The notes beneath the pieces are model-generated. The model did no database searches, was not told the origin of the DNA, and saw only the letters and a program-made list of their open reading frames with translations. The translations under genes were made by a program, and so were the position numbers. DNA of 64,000 nucleotides from Muribaculaceae bacterium. GTDB taxonomy: Bacteria > Bacteroidota > Bacteroidia > Bacteroidales > Muribaculaceae. This document shows, one piece after another, positions 9,333 to 20,016 of the stretch. Within the stretch, counting starts at the first letter, position 1; each line of letters begins with the position of its first letter. The stretch spans positions 62,001 to 126,000 of the forward strand of contig JAFLUA010000002.1 of assembly GCA_022508985.1 (NCBI GenBank), in the 5' to 3' direction.

Positions 9333-11179
9333 AAGGCTTTTTTTCAATATTGAAGCGTTTTGTCCCGCCTTACAAAAAATACCTGTTTCTCAATATATTC
9401 TTCAATATATTGACAGCGTTTCTCACCCTGTTTTCTTTTGCCCTCATCATACCTATTCTTGAAATGTTGTTCAAGATACGAGAGGCAAACTACACTTTCA
9501 TGCATTTAGGCGACGGTTCGCTCAAAGATGTTGCTTTCAACAACTTCTACTACTACACTCAAGAGCTCATCAATAATTACGGCTCGGTGGCTACCCTCGC
9601 TATCCTTGCTATTGCCCTCGTTATCCTTACGGCATTCAAAACAGGAACGGCATTTCTTAGTTCTTATTACATTATACCTATGCGCTCGGGCATCGTACGC
9701 GATATCCGCAATTATGTATATCAAAAAATAACGGCTCTACCTATCGGCTTTTTTACCCGCGAACGCAAAGGCGATGTTATGGCTCGTATGAGTGGAGACG
9801 TGGCCGAGATTGAAAACTCAATAATGGCATCGCTCGACATGATGTTCAAAAATCCGGTGATGATTGTCGTATGCCTAACCATGATGATTTTCATATCGTG
9901 GCAACTTACCATCTTCGTTTTCATCCTACTACCAATAGCCGGAGGCGTGATGGGAAATGTGGGAAAACGGCTCAGACGCACTTCGCTCGAAGGCCAAACA
10001 CAGTGGGGTATCCTTATGTCGACAATAGAAGAGACACTCGGCGGCCTACGCATTATAAAAGCTTTTACTGCCGAGAAAAAGATGAACTACCGTTTTGAAA
10101 ACGAAAATCAAGTCTTTTATCGTATATCGAACAAAGTGGCCCGACGACAATCGTTGGCTCACCCAATGAGCGAATTTTTAGGCACCACGGCCATTGCTAT
10201 TATTTTATGGTTTGGTGGCAGCCTTATCTTATCGGGCGTATCAAGCCTTAATGCGGCCGATTTCATCTATTATATGGTCATTTTCTATAGCATCATTAAT
10301 CCGGCAAAAGATTTGTCGAAAGCCGGATATGCCATACAGAAAGGTCTGGCAGCTATGGAACGCGTCGATAAAATTCTCAATGCCGTCAATCCCATCACAG
10401 AGCCTGTGGAGCCGAAAAAATTGCCGACAAACTCTTCATCGGCTATTGGTGTTACCTTCGAAAATGTCTCTTTCAGCTACGACGGTTGCGTCGATGTGCT
10501 TCACAATATAAATCTCGACATTAAACCGGGTACTACGGTGGCTTTAGTTGGGCAATCAGGCTCGGGTAAATCAACATTGGCCGATCTCATTCCTCGATTC
10601 TATGACCCGCAAAGCGGTGTCGTTAAAGTCGGTGGAATTGACGTTAAAGAATTAAGCATTCGTTCTTTGCGAGCGCTTATGGGAAATGTTAACCAAGAAG
10701 CGATTTTATTTAACGACACAATCTTCAACAACATAGCCTTTGGCGTTGAAGGCGCCACCCTCGACCAGGTGCGAGCAGCCGCTCAAATTGCAAATGCCGA
10801 CGAGTTTATCATGGCAACAGAGTCGGGATACGACACTGTTATAGGCGACCGCGGTTGCCGTCTATCGGGTGGACAACGCCAACGCATCTCAATCGCGCGA
10901 GCTATCCTCAAAAATCCTGCCATCCTCATTCTCGATGAGGCTACTTCGGCGCTCGATAGTGAAAGCGAGGCGCTCGTTCAGCAAGCGCTCGACCGTCTGA
11001 TGCAAAACCGCACCACCCTCATTATTGCACACCGACTATCTACTATCAGGCGAGCCGACATTATATGTGTTATCCACGATGGGGCTATCGTCGAAGCTGG
11101 CACACACGAGCAATTACTACAGCCTGACGCGGTCGGATACTACCGCCGACTTGTTGAAATGCAGTCGCTCGGCGAATAA
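9329..11179 (+). CDS. MsbA-like ABC transporter, fused TM and ATPase
   Basis: 616 aa; Walker A GQSGSGKST, signature LSGGQRQR; ATGA overlap with upstream gene. Confidence 0.92.
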   Translation: MKGFFSILKRFVPPYKKYLFLNIFFNILTAFLTLFSFALIIPILEMLFKIREANYTFMHLGDGSLKDVAFNNFYYYTQELINNYGSVATLAILAIALVILTAFKTGTAFLSSYYIIPMRSGIVRDIRNYVYQKITALPIGFFTRERKGDVMARMSGDVAEIENSIMASLDMMFKNPVMIVVCLTMMIFISWQLTIFVFILLPIAGGVMGNVGKRLRRTSLEGQTQWGILMSTIEETLGGLRIIKAFTAEKKMNYRFENENQVFYRISNKVARRQSLAHPMSEFLGTTAIAIILWFGGSLILSGVSSLNAADFIYYMVIFYSIINPAKDLSKAGYAIQKGLAAMERVDKILNAVNPITEPVEPKKLPTNSSSAIGVTFENVSFSYDGCVDVLHNINLDIKPGTTVALVGQSGSGKSTLADLIPRFYDPQSGVVKVGGIDVKELSIRSLRALMGNVNQEAILFNDTIFNNIAFGVEGATLDQVRAAAQIANADEFIMATESGYDTVIGDRGCRLSGGQRQRISIARAILKNPAILILDEATSALDSESEALVQQALDRLMQNRTTLIIAHRLSTIRRADIICVIHDGAIVEAGTHEQLLQPDAVGYYRRLVEMQSLGE

Positions 11180-11208
11180 TGAAATATTTAACCGCGGTTA
11201 ATACAAAC

Positions 11209-11239
11209 GAAAAAGCGCACCTAATCGATGCGCTTTTTT
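11209..11239 (+). terminator. Rho-independent terminator
   Basis: AAAAGCGC ... GCGCTTTT followed by T-run. Confidence 0.7.
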
Positions 11240-11241
11240 CG

Positions 11242-11313
11242 TACCCCGGAGCAGAATCGAACTGCTATCTAAGGTTTAGGAAACCTCTATTCTATCCGTT
11301 GAACTACCGGGGC
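11242..11313 (-). tRNA. tRNA-Arg (CCT)
   Basis: Cloverleaf by eye: acceptor GCCCCGG/CCGGGGT, anticodon stem GAGGT-TTCCTAA-ACCTT. Confidence 0.85.
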
Positions 11314-11382
11314 GGCTCTTCAAACAAAAGAATGAGAAACGAAATCCGAAGATTAACATTTCTCATTCTCCTCTCTCCTCTG

Positions 11383-11456
11383 CGGTGCGGACGGGACTCG
11401 AACCCGCGACCTCCGGCGTGACAGGCCGGCATTCTAACCGACTGAACTACCGCACC
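11383..11456 (-). tRNA. tRNA-Asp (GTC)
   Basis: Acceptor GGTGCGG/CCGCACC, anticodon loop CTGTCAC, T arm GCGGGTTCGAGTCCCGT. Confidence 0.92.
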
Positions 11457-11541
11457 ATTCCTCTGTGCCTCAGGGCTTTTCACCCTTATTGCCACTCTTG
11501 CTTTTGCTTCAAAGCCTTGGGCCTTTTCCGCTTTAGCGTTG

Positions 11542-11573
11542 CAAAGTTACTACCACTTTTTCATTTCACCAAA
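11542..11573 (-). promoter_or_regulatory. Promoter for tRNA-Asp/tRNA-Arg
   Basis: Reverse strand TTTG - 20 nt - TAACTTTG (plus strand CAAAGTTA 11542-11549, CAAA 11570-11573). Confidence 0.7.
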
Positions 11574-11648
11574 TTTTTAGCAAAAAAAATATCCTTTTTT
11601 TGAAAAATAAGAACAAACAGCCAACATAATGGAATAAAAGGCCGATTT

Positions 11649-12374
11649 CTATATTTCGCGAAGGATATCAAGGCTTTTTATTGATGCTAACGAGGCGAGG
11701 TGGATAGTGTAATATTGCATTATATAATCGAGCACTCGATTTCGCACAGTGCGATTAAACGGCAGCATCGACGCCGTGGCATAAGACGAACGACTGAGAG
11801 CCATTAATGCCACACACTCTTTACCCTGCAGAAAATCCTGATGCAAAGGCGCCGAATTACGAAATCGACCATCGCGTATATCGAAAATAGAACCTCGATG
11901 CCAACCCTCGAGTTGTGGCCCTATTCCCGCATAATGTGTGAGCTGATACAAAAATATCAAGTGAAACGCAGCTATCGCTTTCTGGTCGGTCTCTTTTGCA
12001 AATACCCTAACTGAGTCAAACAAGAAATCCGACAATCGAGCATCGGCTTCACTACGTTTTAATAGTATGTCAAGGACTTCTGCCAGAAAAATTGCCGTAA
12101 AAGTCTTTAGCATAGAGCTTGTTAAAGCGAGAGAGTCGGGGGCGGCCTTGAGGTCGCGTATCGATAGGATTTCTCTATCCGGCTTCACATCGCACTCTCC
12201 TTCAAAGACACACATAGGAGCGGTAAGAGCCATACGCCGCCGTGCTTCACGACCAGTGCCCGCAGGCATCGAAAAAGTAACGCGCCCCAATTGTCGGCTC
12301 CATGCCGATAGCAGGTTTTTGCTATCGCTCACCTTAACTGTCCTTAGCGCTATGCAATCCAGATGCGTATACAT
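11649..12374 (-). CDS. recO: DNA repair protein RecO
   Basis: 241 aa, RecO-like N-terminal OB fold and helical C-terminus. Confidence 0.85.
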   Translation of the reverse strand: MYTHLDCIALRTVKVSDSKNLLSAWSRQLGRVTFSMPAGTGREARRRMALTAPMCVFEGECDVKPDREILSIRDLKAAPDSLALTSSMLKTFTAIFLAEVLDILLKRSEADARLSDFLFDSVRVFAKETDQKAIAAFHLIFLYQLTHYAGIGPQLEGWHRGSIFDIRDGRFRNSAPLHQDFLQGKECVALMALSRSSYATASMLPFNRTVRNRVLDYIMQYYTIHLASLASIKSLDILREI

Positions 12375-12377
12375 AAA

Positions 12378-14795
12378 TCAGAATTCTATCGACAACCGCA
12401 CATTTAGCTGTCGGCGTGTCAAGTAGTTAGGCACTGCATATTGTATTTCGTTGACATCTGTAACCCAATAATAGCTGCTAACATTGCTAATATCTAAGAG
12501 GTTGAAAGCATCTACACCAAGCCAAATGCTCTTGAAATGCTTGGCAAAACCGCCACGACGCTCGCCTTCTTTAAGTGGCGACAACAAAGCATAGGCTAAG
12601 CCTACATCGAGTCGCTTATATGCCGGTGCGCGAAAATAACCCTTGTCGCGACTGCCTCGAGGTGCCGTCATCGGCAATCCATCAGAGAAAATACCGCGAA
12701 GATTAAACTTCAATTTGGGAAATTTGGGGAAGAAATCGGTAAAAAACAAGGCAAAACTATAACGTTGATCGGTCGGACGCGGCACTTTTACACCATTCAA
12801 CGTCTCTTGCGTCTTCATCAAAGAGAAACTAATCCATGAATCCGTTCCGGGCACAAACTGCCCGAAGAGTTTCATATCGAGCCCGCACGCGTAGCCGTTA
12901 GTGAGATTTTGACCCGTATACACAATTTTCAGATTGTCTATCTCGTAAGGGATAAGATTGCCAAGGGCCTTGTAGTATGCCTCTCCCGACAATTTGAACG
13001 GGCGACCAACGGCACGGAAGGTATAATCGGCACCTAATATCACCTGGAATGAGCGTTGACTCTTGATAGCCTTATTTAACTCTACTACGATATTACCATC
13101 GGCATCTTCAACGGGCATGCGAAACTCCTTGTAGAAAGGCGACTGATAGTATAGACCGGTGGCCAAACGCAACGACAGCCTTTGATTCTTGTGTGGCACA
13201 AAACCAACACTCGCACGAGGGCTGACGAGGAATTCGTTGTTATAATCCCAATATGAGAGTCTAACTCCCCCGTTAATATTAAAGTAGCCGGCACTATTTT
13301 CGAGCCTGTAAGTATCCATTGCATAAATAGCCATGCGATTCGACGATATATCATGCCGCGAATCGAGGTTATATATAACCTTCACAGCCTCGGGGTCGAA
13401 GGGCAAGGAATAACCGGCCGAGTCGCGTAGCTCCCACTCTCGTGCCCGATCGTAGACATTCTCGTGGTTAAACGTAATGCCATACGACAAGTTATGCCTA
13501 TTTATGCCCGTTGCTCCTTTAAGGCCTACTGTCAACACCGACGCCTTGAAGCGGTTGCGGGCGTGTTCGTGATAACGGCCCACTCCCAACTCGCCACCGA
13601 TAGCCTCACTTTCATTGTTGCCGCCCGTTCCGGCCTGGTCGAGCCAATATTCACCTGAGATATCATACGACACAAGCTCGTTGGTGAAATAGCCTGAGGC
13701 CTGCAACGAAAATTCATTACCCTTATTCGGCTTAAATGTTATCGTACCGGCACCGAAATATGTTTCAAATCGGTCTTTTTCTTGTCCGTCGAAATAGACG
13801 GTAAACTCTTTCGCATCGGTCGATGTTCCAAACTTAGTTGTCCGATTATGAGGGATAAACTTGTAATTATTAACGGCCACATTACCCAACAACGACACTT
13901 TCCATTTAGGCGATGCAGTGTAAATCATACTGGTCTGATAGTCGAAAAAACGTGGGTCATACTCCCCTTTTTCATCTAAGGAACCCAAGAGCGATGTATT
14001 CTGCTTATAACGCACACCGTGTAGCTGCGAAAAATGCCTGTTATTCGAGCCTATTGCCACAGAGGCGCCCATCAGCGAGGCCGATACGGCACCCTCAAAC
14101 GATTCTGGCTCTCGATAGCTTATATCAAGCACCGAACTCATTTTATCGCTATACTGCGCCGAGAAGCCTCCCGTTGAGAAGCCTATTGAGCCCACCATAT
14201 CAGGATTAACGATACTGAGGCCTTCTTGTTGACCCGACGACACTAACTGTGGACGGTAAACTTCTATTCCATTGATATATACGCTATTCTCGTCGTACGA
14301 GCCGCCACGCACGCTATATTGGCTCGACATCTCATTATTGGAATTCACGCCCGCCATGGTTGTTAGTAACGACTCTACCGAGCCGCCCGACACATCTGGT
14401 GTGAGCTTGAGGCCTTCGCCGTCAATTTTCTGCATGCCGCCCATCTGTTTCTGGTAGTCGGTAACCTCTATTCCGCCCAGCGCGTACGAGGCCGTCGACA
14501 TTTTCACGTTGACAGTCACCTCGCCCGACGCATCAACAAGTCGACGCATCGACTCTTCATAACCTATACAGCTGAATACTACTCGTATGGTATCGGCTTC
14601 GGGAGCCGTTAAGGCATATTTACCGTCAAGGCCACTTGTCGTTCCGATAGCAGTGCCGGCAATCCTGACTGTAACAAACTCCAAGGGCTCGTTTTCTTCG
14701 CCCGTGATAAGACCCGATATTTTCACAGGGCCCTTTGCCACTGCACACACACTGCACAGCAACAGCAAATACGTTATAAGGCGAATCTTTTTCAT
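12378..14795 (-). CDS. TonB-dependent receptor with carboxypeptidase-like N-terminal domain
   Basis: 805 aa, signal peptide, plug domain YSVRGGSYDENSVYINGIEVYRP, C-terminal beta-barrel ending in F. Confidence 0.92.
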   Translation of the reverse strand: MKKIRLITYLLLLCSVCAVAKGPVKISGLITGEENEPLEFVTVRIAGTAIGTTSGLDGKYALTAPEADTIRVVFSCIGYEESMRRLVDASGEVTVNVKMSTASYALGGIEVTDYQKQMGGMQKIDGEGLKLTPDVSGGSVESLLTTMAGVNSNNEMSSQYSVRGGSYDENSVYINGIEVYRPQLVSSGQQEGLSIVNPDMVGSIGFSTGGFSAQYSDKMSSVLDISYREPESFEGAVSASLMGASVAIGSNNRHFSQLHGVRYKQNTSLLGSLDEKGEYDPRFFDYQTSMIYTASPKWKVSLLGNVAVNNYKFIPHNRTTKFGTSTDAKEFTVYFDGQEKDRFETYFGAGTITFKPNKGNEFSLQASGYFTNELVSYDISGEYWLDQAGTGGNNESEAIGGELGVGRYHEHARNRFKASVLTVGLKGATGINRHNLSYGITFNHENVYDRAREWELRDSAGYSLPFDPEAVKVIYNLDSRHDISSNRMAIYAMDTYRLENSAGYFNINGGVRLSYWDYNNEFLVSPRASVGFVPHKNQRLSLRLATGLYYQSPFYKEFRMPVEDADGNIVVELNKAIKSQRSFQVILGADYTFRAVGRPFKLSGEAYYKALGNLIPYEIDNLKIVYTGQNLTNGYACGLDMKLFGQFVPGTDSWISFSLMKTQETLNGVKVPRPTDQRYSFALFFTDFFPKFPKLKFNLRGIFSDGLPMTAPRGSRDKGYFRAPAYKRLDVGLAYALLSPLKEGERRGGFAKHFKSIWLGVDAFNLLDISNVSSYYWVTDVNEIQYAVPNYLTRRQLNVRLSIEF

Positions 14796-14879
14796 ATAGT
14801 TGTATAACGCAGACTTTGCTGAAAAATTGTCTTTAACACCTGCACAATATCGAGATAATTTCTCCGTTAATACTTTATC

Positions 14880-16304
14880 ATGAAACTTTTATTGAAATTT
14901 TCAATAATCATCATCGCCTTAATAGGTGTCGTTGCTTGTATCGAAGACGGATTTAGCGATTCGCCCTCCGACCAGCCGATTTTCTCTGTCGACACTCTAA
15001 ACCTTGGCACTGTATTCACCGACGAGCCAACACCGACGAGCCGTTTTGTTGTACACAACAGGCATCCAAAATCGCTCCTTATCAGCGACATCAGCCTCTC
15101 TGGCGCTAACGCCGATTGCTTCCGACTAAATGTCGATGGTATGAGCGGGAAAAATTTCTCGGCTGTCGAAATTCGCTCTAACGATTCTATCTTCATCCTC
15201 GTCGAAGCCACCCTACCTGTGGCCGATGGCATTTCTGCCGATTATGAAGCGAGCCTCGATTTTATTACTAACGGGGTAAAACGCTCTGTTGCCATCGTAG
15301 CTCACGGACAGAATGTTGAACGCCTACATAGCGTTATTATTGACAAAGACACTCATTTCAGCGCCGAAAAGCCTTATCAGATATACGACTCTCTCGTCGT
15401 GGCTAAAGGAGCAACGCTTACTCTCGATGCCGGAACAACGCTATGCTTCCACGATAAATCGATGCTGATTGTGCGAGGCAAACTGATATCCAACGGCACG
15501 CCTGAAAATCCGGTAAATATGTCAGGCGACCGAACAGGTAATGTTGTAGGCGATATCTCGTTCGACATAATGTCGCGCCAGTGGATTGGTGTTTTCTTCA
15601 CCTTAACATCAAAGGGCAACGTCCTGAAAAACACAATTATACGCAACACATCCCAAGCACTCACTATCGAAGGCACGCCCTACGAAGATTACTCCAAAAC
15701 CCCTCAACTCTATATGCTCAACTGCCGCCTACGCAACTCTGGCGACCTCGTTTTGGAGGCTTATCACAGTAATATTCGTGCCATAGGGTGCGAATTTGCC
15801 GAAGCTTCTACAGGCCTTGTTTATCTGCAGGGCGGAAGCCATAATTTCAACCACTGCACATTTGCCAACTATTACCTTTTCACAGTGATAAGCGGCCCCG
15901 CAATACAATTTGCGCACATCAGCGACGATGCCGAGACAGGGCTCGACGACACTTCGGGATATCCATACCTGGAGGCGTCTTTTTCCAACTGTATAATATA
16001 CGGTCTTGGCAATGATGTCTCTCACGGCGACCTCACCGGCACAAATGTCTTTTTCAATCGATGTCTTCTCAAAGGCGAAGGCGAAAACGACGACAACTTT
16101 ATCGATTGTCTTTTCGATGAAGATCCTCTTTATTATACCGTTCGCGACGATTACTATTTCGACTATCGTCTCAAACCCGAGTCTCCGGCCATTGGCGCGG
16201 CTAATCCATCGCTAACGCTCCCCGATGCCGCTACCGACGGTTACGGCCTGGCGCGCGGCGAGACTCCCGATCTGGGCGCTTACGTGTTCAACTCTCAAGA
16301 ATAA
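14880..16304 (+). CDS. Putative lipoprotein with right-handed beta-helix repeats
   Basis: 474 aa, lipobox-like GVVAC, parallel-helix-like repeats (NTIIRNTSQALTIEGTPY...). Confidence 0.65.
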   Translation: MKLLLKFSIIIIALIGVVACIEDGFSDSPSDQPIFSVDTLNLGTVFTDEPTPTSRFVVHNRHPKSLLISDISLSGANADCFRLNVDGMSGKNFSAVEIRSNDSIFILVEATLPVADGISADYEASLDFITNGVKRSVAIVAHGQNVERLHSVIIDKDTHFSAEKPYQIYDSLVVAKGATLTLDAGTTLCFHDKSMLIVRGKLISNGTPENPVNMSGDRTGNVVGDISFDIMSRQWIGVFFTLTSKGNVLKNTIIRNTSQALTIEGTPYEDYSKTPQLYMLNCRLRNSGDLVLEAYHSNIRAIGCEFAEASTGLVYLQGGSHNFNHCTFANYYLFTVISGPAIQFAHISDDAETGLDDTSGYPYLEASFSNCIIYGLGNDVSHGDLTGTNVFFNRCLLKGEGENDDNFIDCLFDEDPLYYTVRDDYYFDYRLKPESPAIGAANPSLTLPDAATDGYGLARGETPDLGAYVFNSQE

Positions 16305-16313
16305 TAGCAGCGA

Positions 16314-17225
16314 CTACCTCGACGACTTATTTCGCGGGTGGTGAAGCAAAATCTCCTCACGCAATCGCGTATTGTCGAGGTGGAGATAGATTTCTGTTGT
16401 TGCTATAGACTCATGCCCAAGCATCTGCTGTATCGCTCGCAGGTTTGCGCCCCCTTCAAGCAAATGCGTTGCAAACGAATGTCGTAGTGTGTGCGGCGAT
16501 ATTGTCTTTTTTATCCCGGCGGCTTCGGCCAAATCGCGCACGATATAAAAAACCATTACTCGTGTTAAGTGCGCACCTCTATTGTTTAGGAAGAGATAAT
16601 CTTCTTCTCCGGGCTTGATGACATCGCCGCGACGCCATCGCTCGTCAAGATACAATGAAATCTGCTCTATGGCAGCCTCGCTCATGGGCACCATTCTCTC
16701 TTTCGAGCCCTTACCGGTAACAATGAGATAGCCTTCGTCGGCAACAACGCGACGCCGCTCAAGCAAACACAATTCACTCACCCGAAGGCCGGAGCCATAA
16801 AGCACCTCTATAATTGCTCTGTTGCGCAGCCCATGACGCGAATTTATATCGATAGCTTCTATCATCGACTCTACTTCATCTATCGATAATACTTCGGGTA
16901 GATATCGCCCTATCTTCGGGCCCTCGACAAGCTCCGACGGGTTATCTTCACGGATGCCGTCGATCTGAAGATAGCGATAAAAAGAACGTATTCCCGACAC
17001 TATGCGGGCTTGCGAACGCGAGGCAATACCAAGGTCGTGAAGATCAAAGATAAAAGCATGAAGCTGCTCTACAGTTGCCTCAGCAGGATTTATACCCCCC
17101 TCCTCCATCCATTGGGCAAGGCGGTCGGCATCGGCAAGATAACCAACGCGCGTATTTTCGCTCAAACCGCGCTCCAGCAGAAGAAAAGCCTCGTAGTGGG
17201 GTCGGAGTTCCTTATAGCTCGTCAT
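16314..17225 (-). CDS. xerD: Tyrosine recombinase XerD/XerC family
   Basis: 303 aa; HTLRHSFATHLLEGGANLRAIQQMLGHESIATTEIYLHL. Confidence 0.93.
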   Translation of the reverse strand: MTSYKELRPHYEAFLLLERGLSENTRVGYLADADRLAQWMEEGGINPAEATVEQLHAFIFDLHDLGIASRSQARIVSGIRSFYRYLQIDGIREDNPSELVEGPKIGRYLPEVLSIDEVESMIEAIDINSRHGLRNRAIIEVLYGSGLRVSELCLLERRRVVADEGYLIVTGKGSKERMVPMSEAAIEQISLYLDERWRRGDVIKPGEEDYLFLNNRGAHLTRVMVFYIVRDLAEAAGIKKTISPHTLRHSFATHLLEGGANLRAIQQMLGHESIATTEIYLHLDNTRLREEILLHHPRNKSSR

Positions 17226-17869
17226 AGTGTTCCCTGTTCTACACAGCGCGCTATTCGGTCGAGCGTAGCATCACTGCTGTCTTTTTTAGGATTGTAATTA
17301 CTCTTAAGGCTAACGCCGAAGAGTTTTCCAAAGCTCTGCCAGAATGATGCGCGGAAGGTGCCAAGAAACGCTCTAACTATCTCATAGCTCGACTGATGCG
17401 TTTCTCTCTGAATAAGTTTGATAAGCACTTTTGCTTGCCGTTTCGAGAAACGTCTCAAGGCCGGTTTATATTGGTTGAATAAACTTTTCTCCATATCTTT
17501 CAGATAATCTTCGCGCTCTTTCTGCGTTGGAAACGTCTCGATATACTCATAAGTTTCCACCAGCGTTTCCGCTATCAGTTTAGCATACGGGAGCGTGAGT
17601 TTAACATCGCGCACCGTCTGCCAATAAAATTCTTCATCCTTTTTGCTTTTGAATTTCAAGGGCGGATAGACTGTTAAATCGCGTAGGAATATCACCATCA
17701 CAGTGTCGCCCTCTTCATCAACACGCCACGAGTAGCCGCGATAAGGGTTCCGCTTTATCGTAGGCACATCCTCGGCCGCTATACGCGCACTCTCTGGCTG
17801 CGCCTTACGAGCATCGACACTCATAGAGCCTATCAGCAAGAGGAGTATAGTGAGTAGATATTTAATCAT
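17222..17869 (-). CDS. Exported protein, DUF4294-like
   Basis: 215 aa, signal peptide, conserved Bacteroidetes family upstream of xerD. Confidence 0.6.
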   Translation of the reverse strand: MIKYLLTILLLLIGSMSVDARKAQPESARIAAEDVPTIKRNPYRGYSWRVDEEGDTVMVIFLRDLTVYPPLKFKSKKDEEFYWQTVRDVKLTLPYAKLIAETLVETYEYIETFPTQKEREDYLKDMEKSLFNQYKPALRRFSKRQAKVLIKLIQRETHQSSYEIVRAFLGTFRASFWQSFGKLFGVSLKSNYNPKKDSSDATLDRIARCVEQGTL

Positions 17870-17924
17870 AAATGTAACTTCTATACCAAAAAGAGCACCG
17901 AGAAGTCTCTGCGATGCTCTTTTG

Positions 17925-17998
17925 TGACTCCTACAGGATTCAAACCTGTAACCTTCTGATCCGTAGTCAGATGCTCTATTCAGTTGAGCTAAGGAGCC
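17925..17998 (-). tRNA. tRNA-Arg (ACG), copy 1
   Basis: 74-nt cloverleaf, anticodon stem-loop TCTGA-CTACGGA-TCAGA. Confidence 0.92.
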
Positions 17999-18044
17999 GT
18001 CAATAAACTACTAAAATAATTATGAAATGAAACCAAAAAATCCG

Positions 18045-18118
18045 TGACTCCTACAGGATTCAAACCTGTAACCTTCTGATCCGTAGTCAGATGCTCTATT
18101 CAGTTGAGCTAAGGAGCC
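18045..18118 (-). tRNA. tRNA-Arg (ACG), copy 2, identical to copy 1
   Basis: Same 74-nt sequence as 17925-17998. Confidence 0.92.
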
Positions 18119-18142
18119 CTAAGGCATTTGCCTAATGCGGTG

Positions 18143-18173
18143 CAAAGTTACAACTTTACACATTATTAGCAAA
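18143..18173 (-). promoter_or_regulatory. Promoter of tandem tRNA-Arg
   Basis: Reverse strand TTTG - 19 nt - TAACTTTG. Confidence 0.6.
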
Positions 18174-18187
18174 ATTTTTAACACCAG

Positions 18188-19999
18188 TTAACTACTGAGA
18201 AGCCCTTCTGCTATAATTTTGGCTTTGGCAGGTCCTACGACGGCGGCTATTTCGCTTTGGGCGGCCTCACGCAGCCGCTTCACACTCTTAAAGTGGCTCA
18301 ACAGGGCCTCTGCCGTCTTGGGCCCAATCCCCTTTATGCTATCAAGCTCACTCACTAAAGCGCTCTTGCTACGACGATTGCGGTGATGTGTAATGCCGAA
18401 ACGGTGTGCTTCGTCGCGTAGATGCTGAACGACACGCAGCGTTTCCGAGTTTTTATCGATATACAGAGGCACGCTATCTCCCGGAAAATATATTTCTTCC
18501 AATCGTTTTGCTATGCCTACCACTGCTATCGTGCCTCGCAAACCCATTTCGTCGAGGGCCTCGACAGCCGAACTCAACTGCCCCTTACCGCCATCGACTA
18601 CTATCAACTGCGGAAGGCCTTGTCCTTCTTGCATCAGGCGAGTATAGCGACGTGTCAACACCTCTTTCATCGAGGCGAAATCGTCGGGACCAACAACTGT
18701 TTTAATGTTAAAATGACGATAATCGCGCTTTGCCGGTTTCCCATCGCGGAACACCACACACGACGCAACAGGATTTGTGCCTTGTATATTTGAATTGTCG
18801 AAGCACTCAATATGGTGTGGCAATTCCGATAGTCGGAAATCGGCCTTCATCCTTTCGAGCAATCTCGACGTACGCTCTTCCGGCTTGTGCCGCTCGAGAT
18901 ATTTGAGGTCATCGACACGATTTTGACGCGCATTCTTCTCCGACACTTCAAGTAGCTTGGCCTTATCGCCGCGTCGCGGTATTGTGAAAGAGACTCCCGT
19001 TAGCTCTACTTCCGGGGCCTCGGCTACTATTATCTCATCGTAGTCGACATCGAAGCTTGCTCGTATCTCCTCCATAGCATAGCCCAAAATCTGAGCGCGC
19101 GATTCCTCAAGAGCGCGCTTATAGCGCAACGTAACACTACGCACCACAGCTCCGCGCCTCACGTGCATATAATTCACGTAGACGTCGTTGGAGCCATCGT
19201 CGTCAAATCCGAATACATCGACATCACCGGTCGTCTGGCTGACAATCACACTCTTCGAGCGATAATTTTCAAGGAGACGATACGACTGCTTTAACTCCTG
19301 AGCTTCTTCAAAGCGCAGCTCTTGCGACAACCGCGCCATTTCATCTCTTAGATACGCCATTAGCTCCTGCGTTTCACCGCGCAATATCTGGCGTATTCTG
19401 TCGATATATCCGTTGTAACTCGTCTCATCTATTTCGCCCGTACAACACCCTCGGCACTTTTTTATATGATACTGCAGGCATAAGCGCCCCTTACCTTTCT
19501 TTATGTAATCGGGTGTTATAGCGATGCGGCATGTTCGCACCGGATAAAGCTCGCTTATGAGGTCGAGCACAGTGCGTGCAACAGAAATGTTAGTATATGG
19601 GCCGTAATATTTCGATCCGTCTTTGATGCGCTGCCGAGTGAGAAACACTCGCGGATACATCTCGTTTGTCACAACAATCCAAGGATACGATTTGTCATCT
19701 TTAAGGAGCACATTATATCGCGGCTTATACTCCTTAATCATCGAATTTTCAAGGTTTAACGCATCTTGCTCGGTAGGTACGACGATATATTTCACATCGG
19801 CTATATTACGTACCAACACGTTAGTGCGAAGCACCTCGTGTGTGCGATTAAAATACGACGATACGCGACGCTTGAGATTTTTAGCCTTGCCTACGTAAAT
19901 AACCGTGCCGGAGGAGTCGTAGTACATATATACTCCAGGGGAATCCGGCATTATGGCTATCTTTTCCCTCAGCTCGGGTGTTTTATCGTAGTGCGACAT
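18188..19999 (-). CDS. uvrC: Excinuclease ABC subunit C
   Basis: 603 aa; GIY-YIG PGVYMYYDSSGTVIYVGKAKNLKRRVSSYF; C-terminal HhH. Confidence 0.97.
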   Translation of the reverse strand: MSHYDKTPELREKIAIMPDSPGVYMYYDSSGTVIYVGKAKNLKRRVSSYFNRTHEVLRTNVLVRNIADVKYIVVPTEQDALNLENSMIKEYKPRYNVLLKDDKSYPWIVVTNEMYPRVFLTRQRIKDGSKYYGPYTNISVARTVLDLISELYPVRTCRIAITPDYIKKGKGRLCLQYHIKKCRGCCTGEIDETSYNGYIDRIRQILRGETQELMAYLRDEMARLSQELRFEEAQELKQSYRLLENYRSKSVIVSQTTGDVDVFGFDDDGSNDVYVNYMHVRRGAVVRSVTLRYKRALEESRAQILGYAMEEIRASFDVDYDEIIVAEAPEVELTGVSFTIPRRGDKAKLLEVSEKNARQNRVDDLKYLERHKPEERTSRLLERMKADFRLSELPHHIECFDNSNIQGTNPVASCVVFRDGKPAKRDYRHFNIKTVVGPDDFASMKEVLTRRYTRLMQEGQGLPQLIVVDGGKGQLSSAVEALDEMGLRGTIAVVGIAKRLEEIYFPGDSVPLYIDKNSETLRVVQHLRDEAHRFGITHHRNRRSKSALVSELDSIKGIGPKTAEALLSHFKSVKRLREAAQSEIAAVVGPAKAKIIAEGLLSS

Positions 20000-20016
20000 T
20001 TTGTGCTGCTAAATTA

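Noticed and set aside
11179-11603. Short ORFs spanning the tRNA-Arg/tRNA-Asp region
   Set aside because: Overlap two convincing tRNAs and their promoter; not credible proteins.
16314-17225. Tyrosine recombinase as a sign of an integrative element
   Set aside because: Looks like housekeeping XerD; no attachment repeats, excisionase or cargo nearby, and the tRNA-Arg pair is not flanked by direct repeats.
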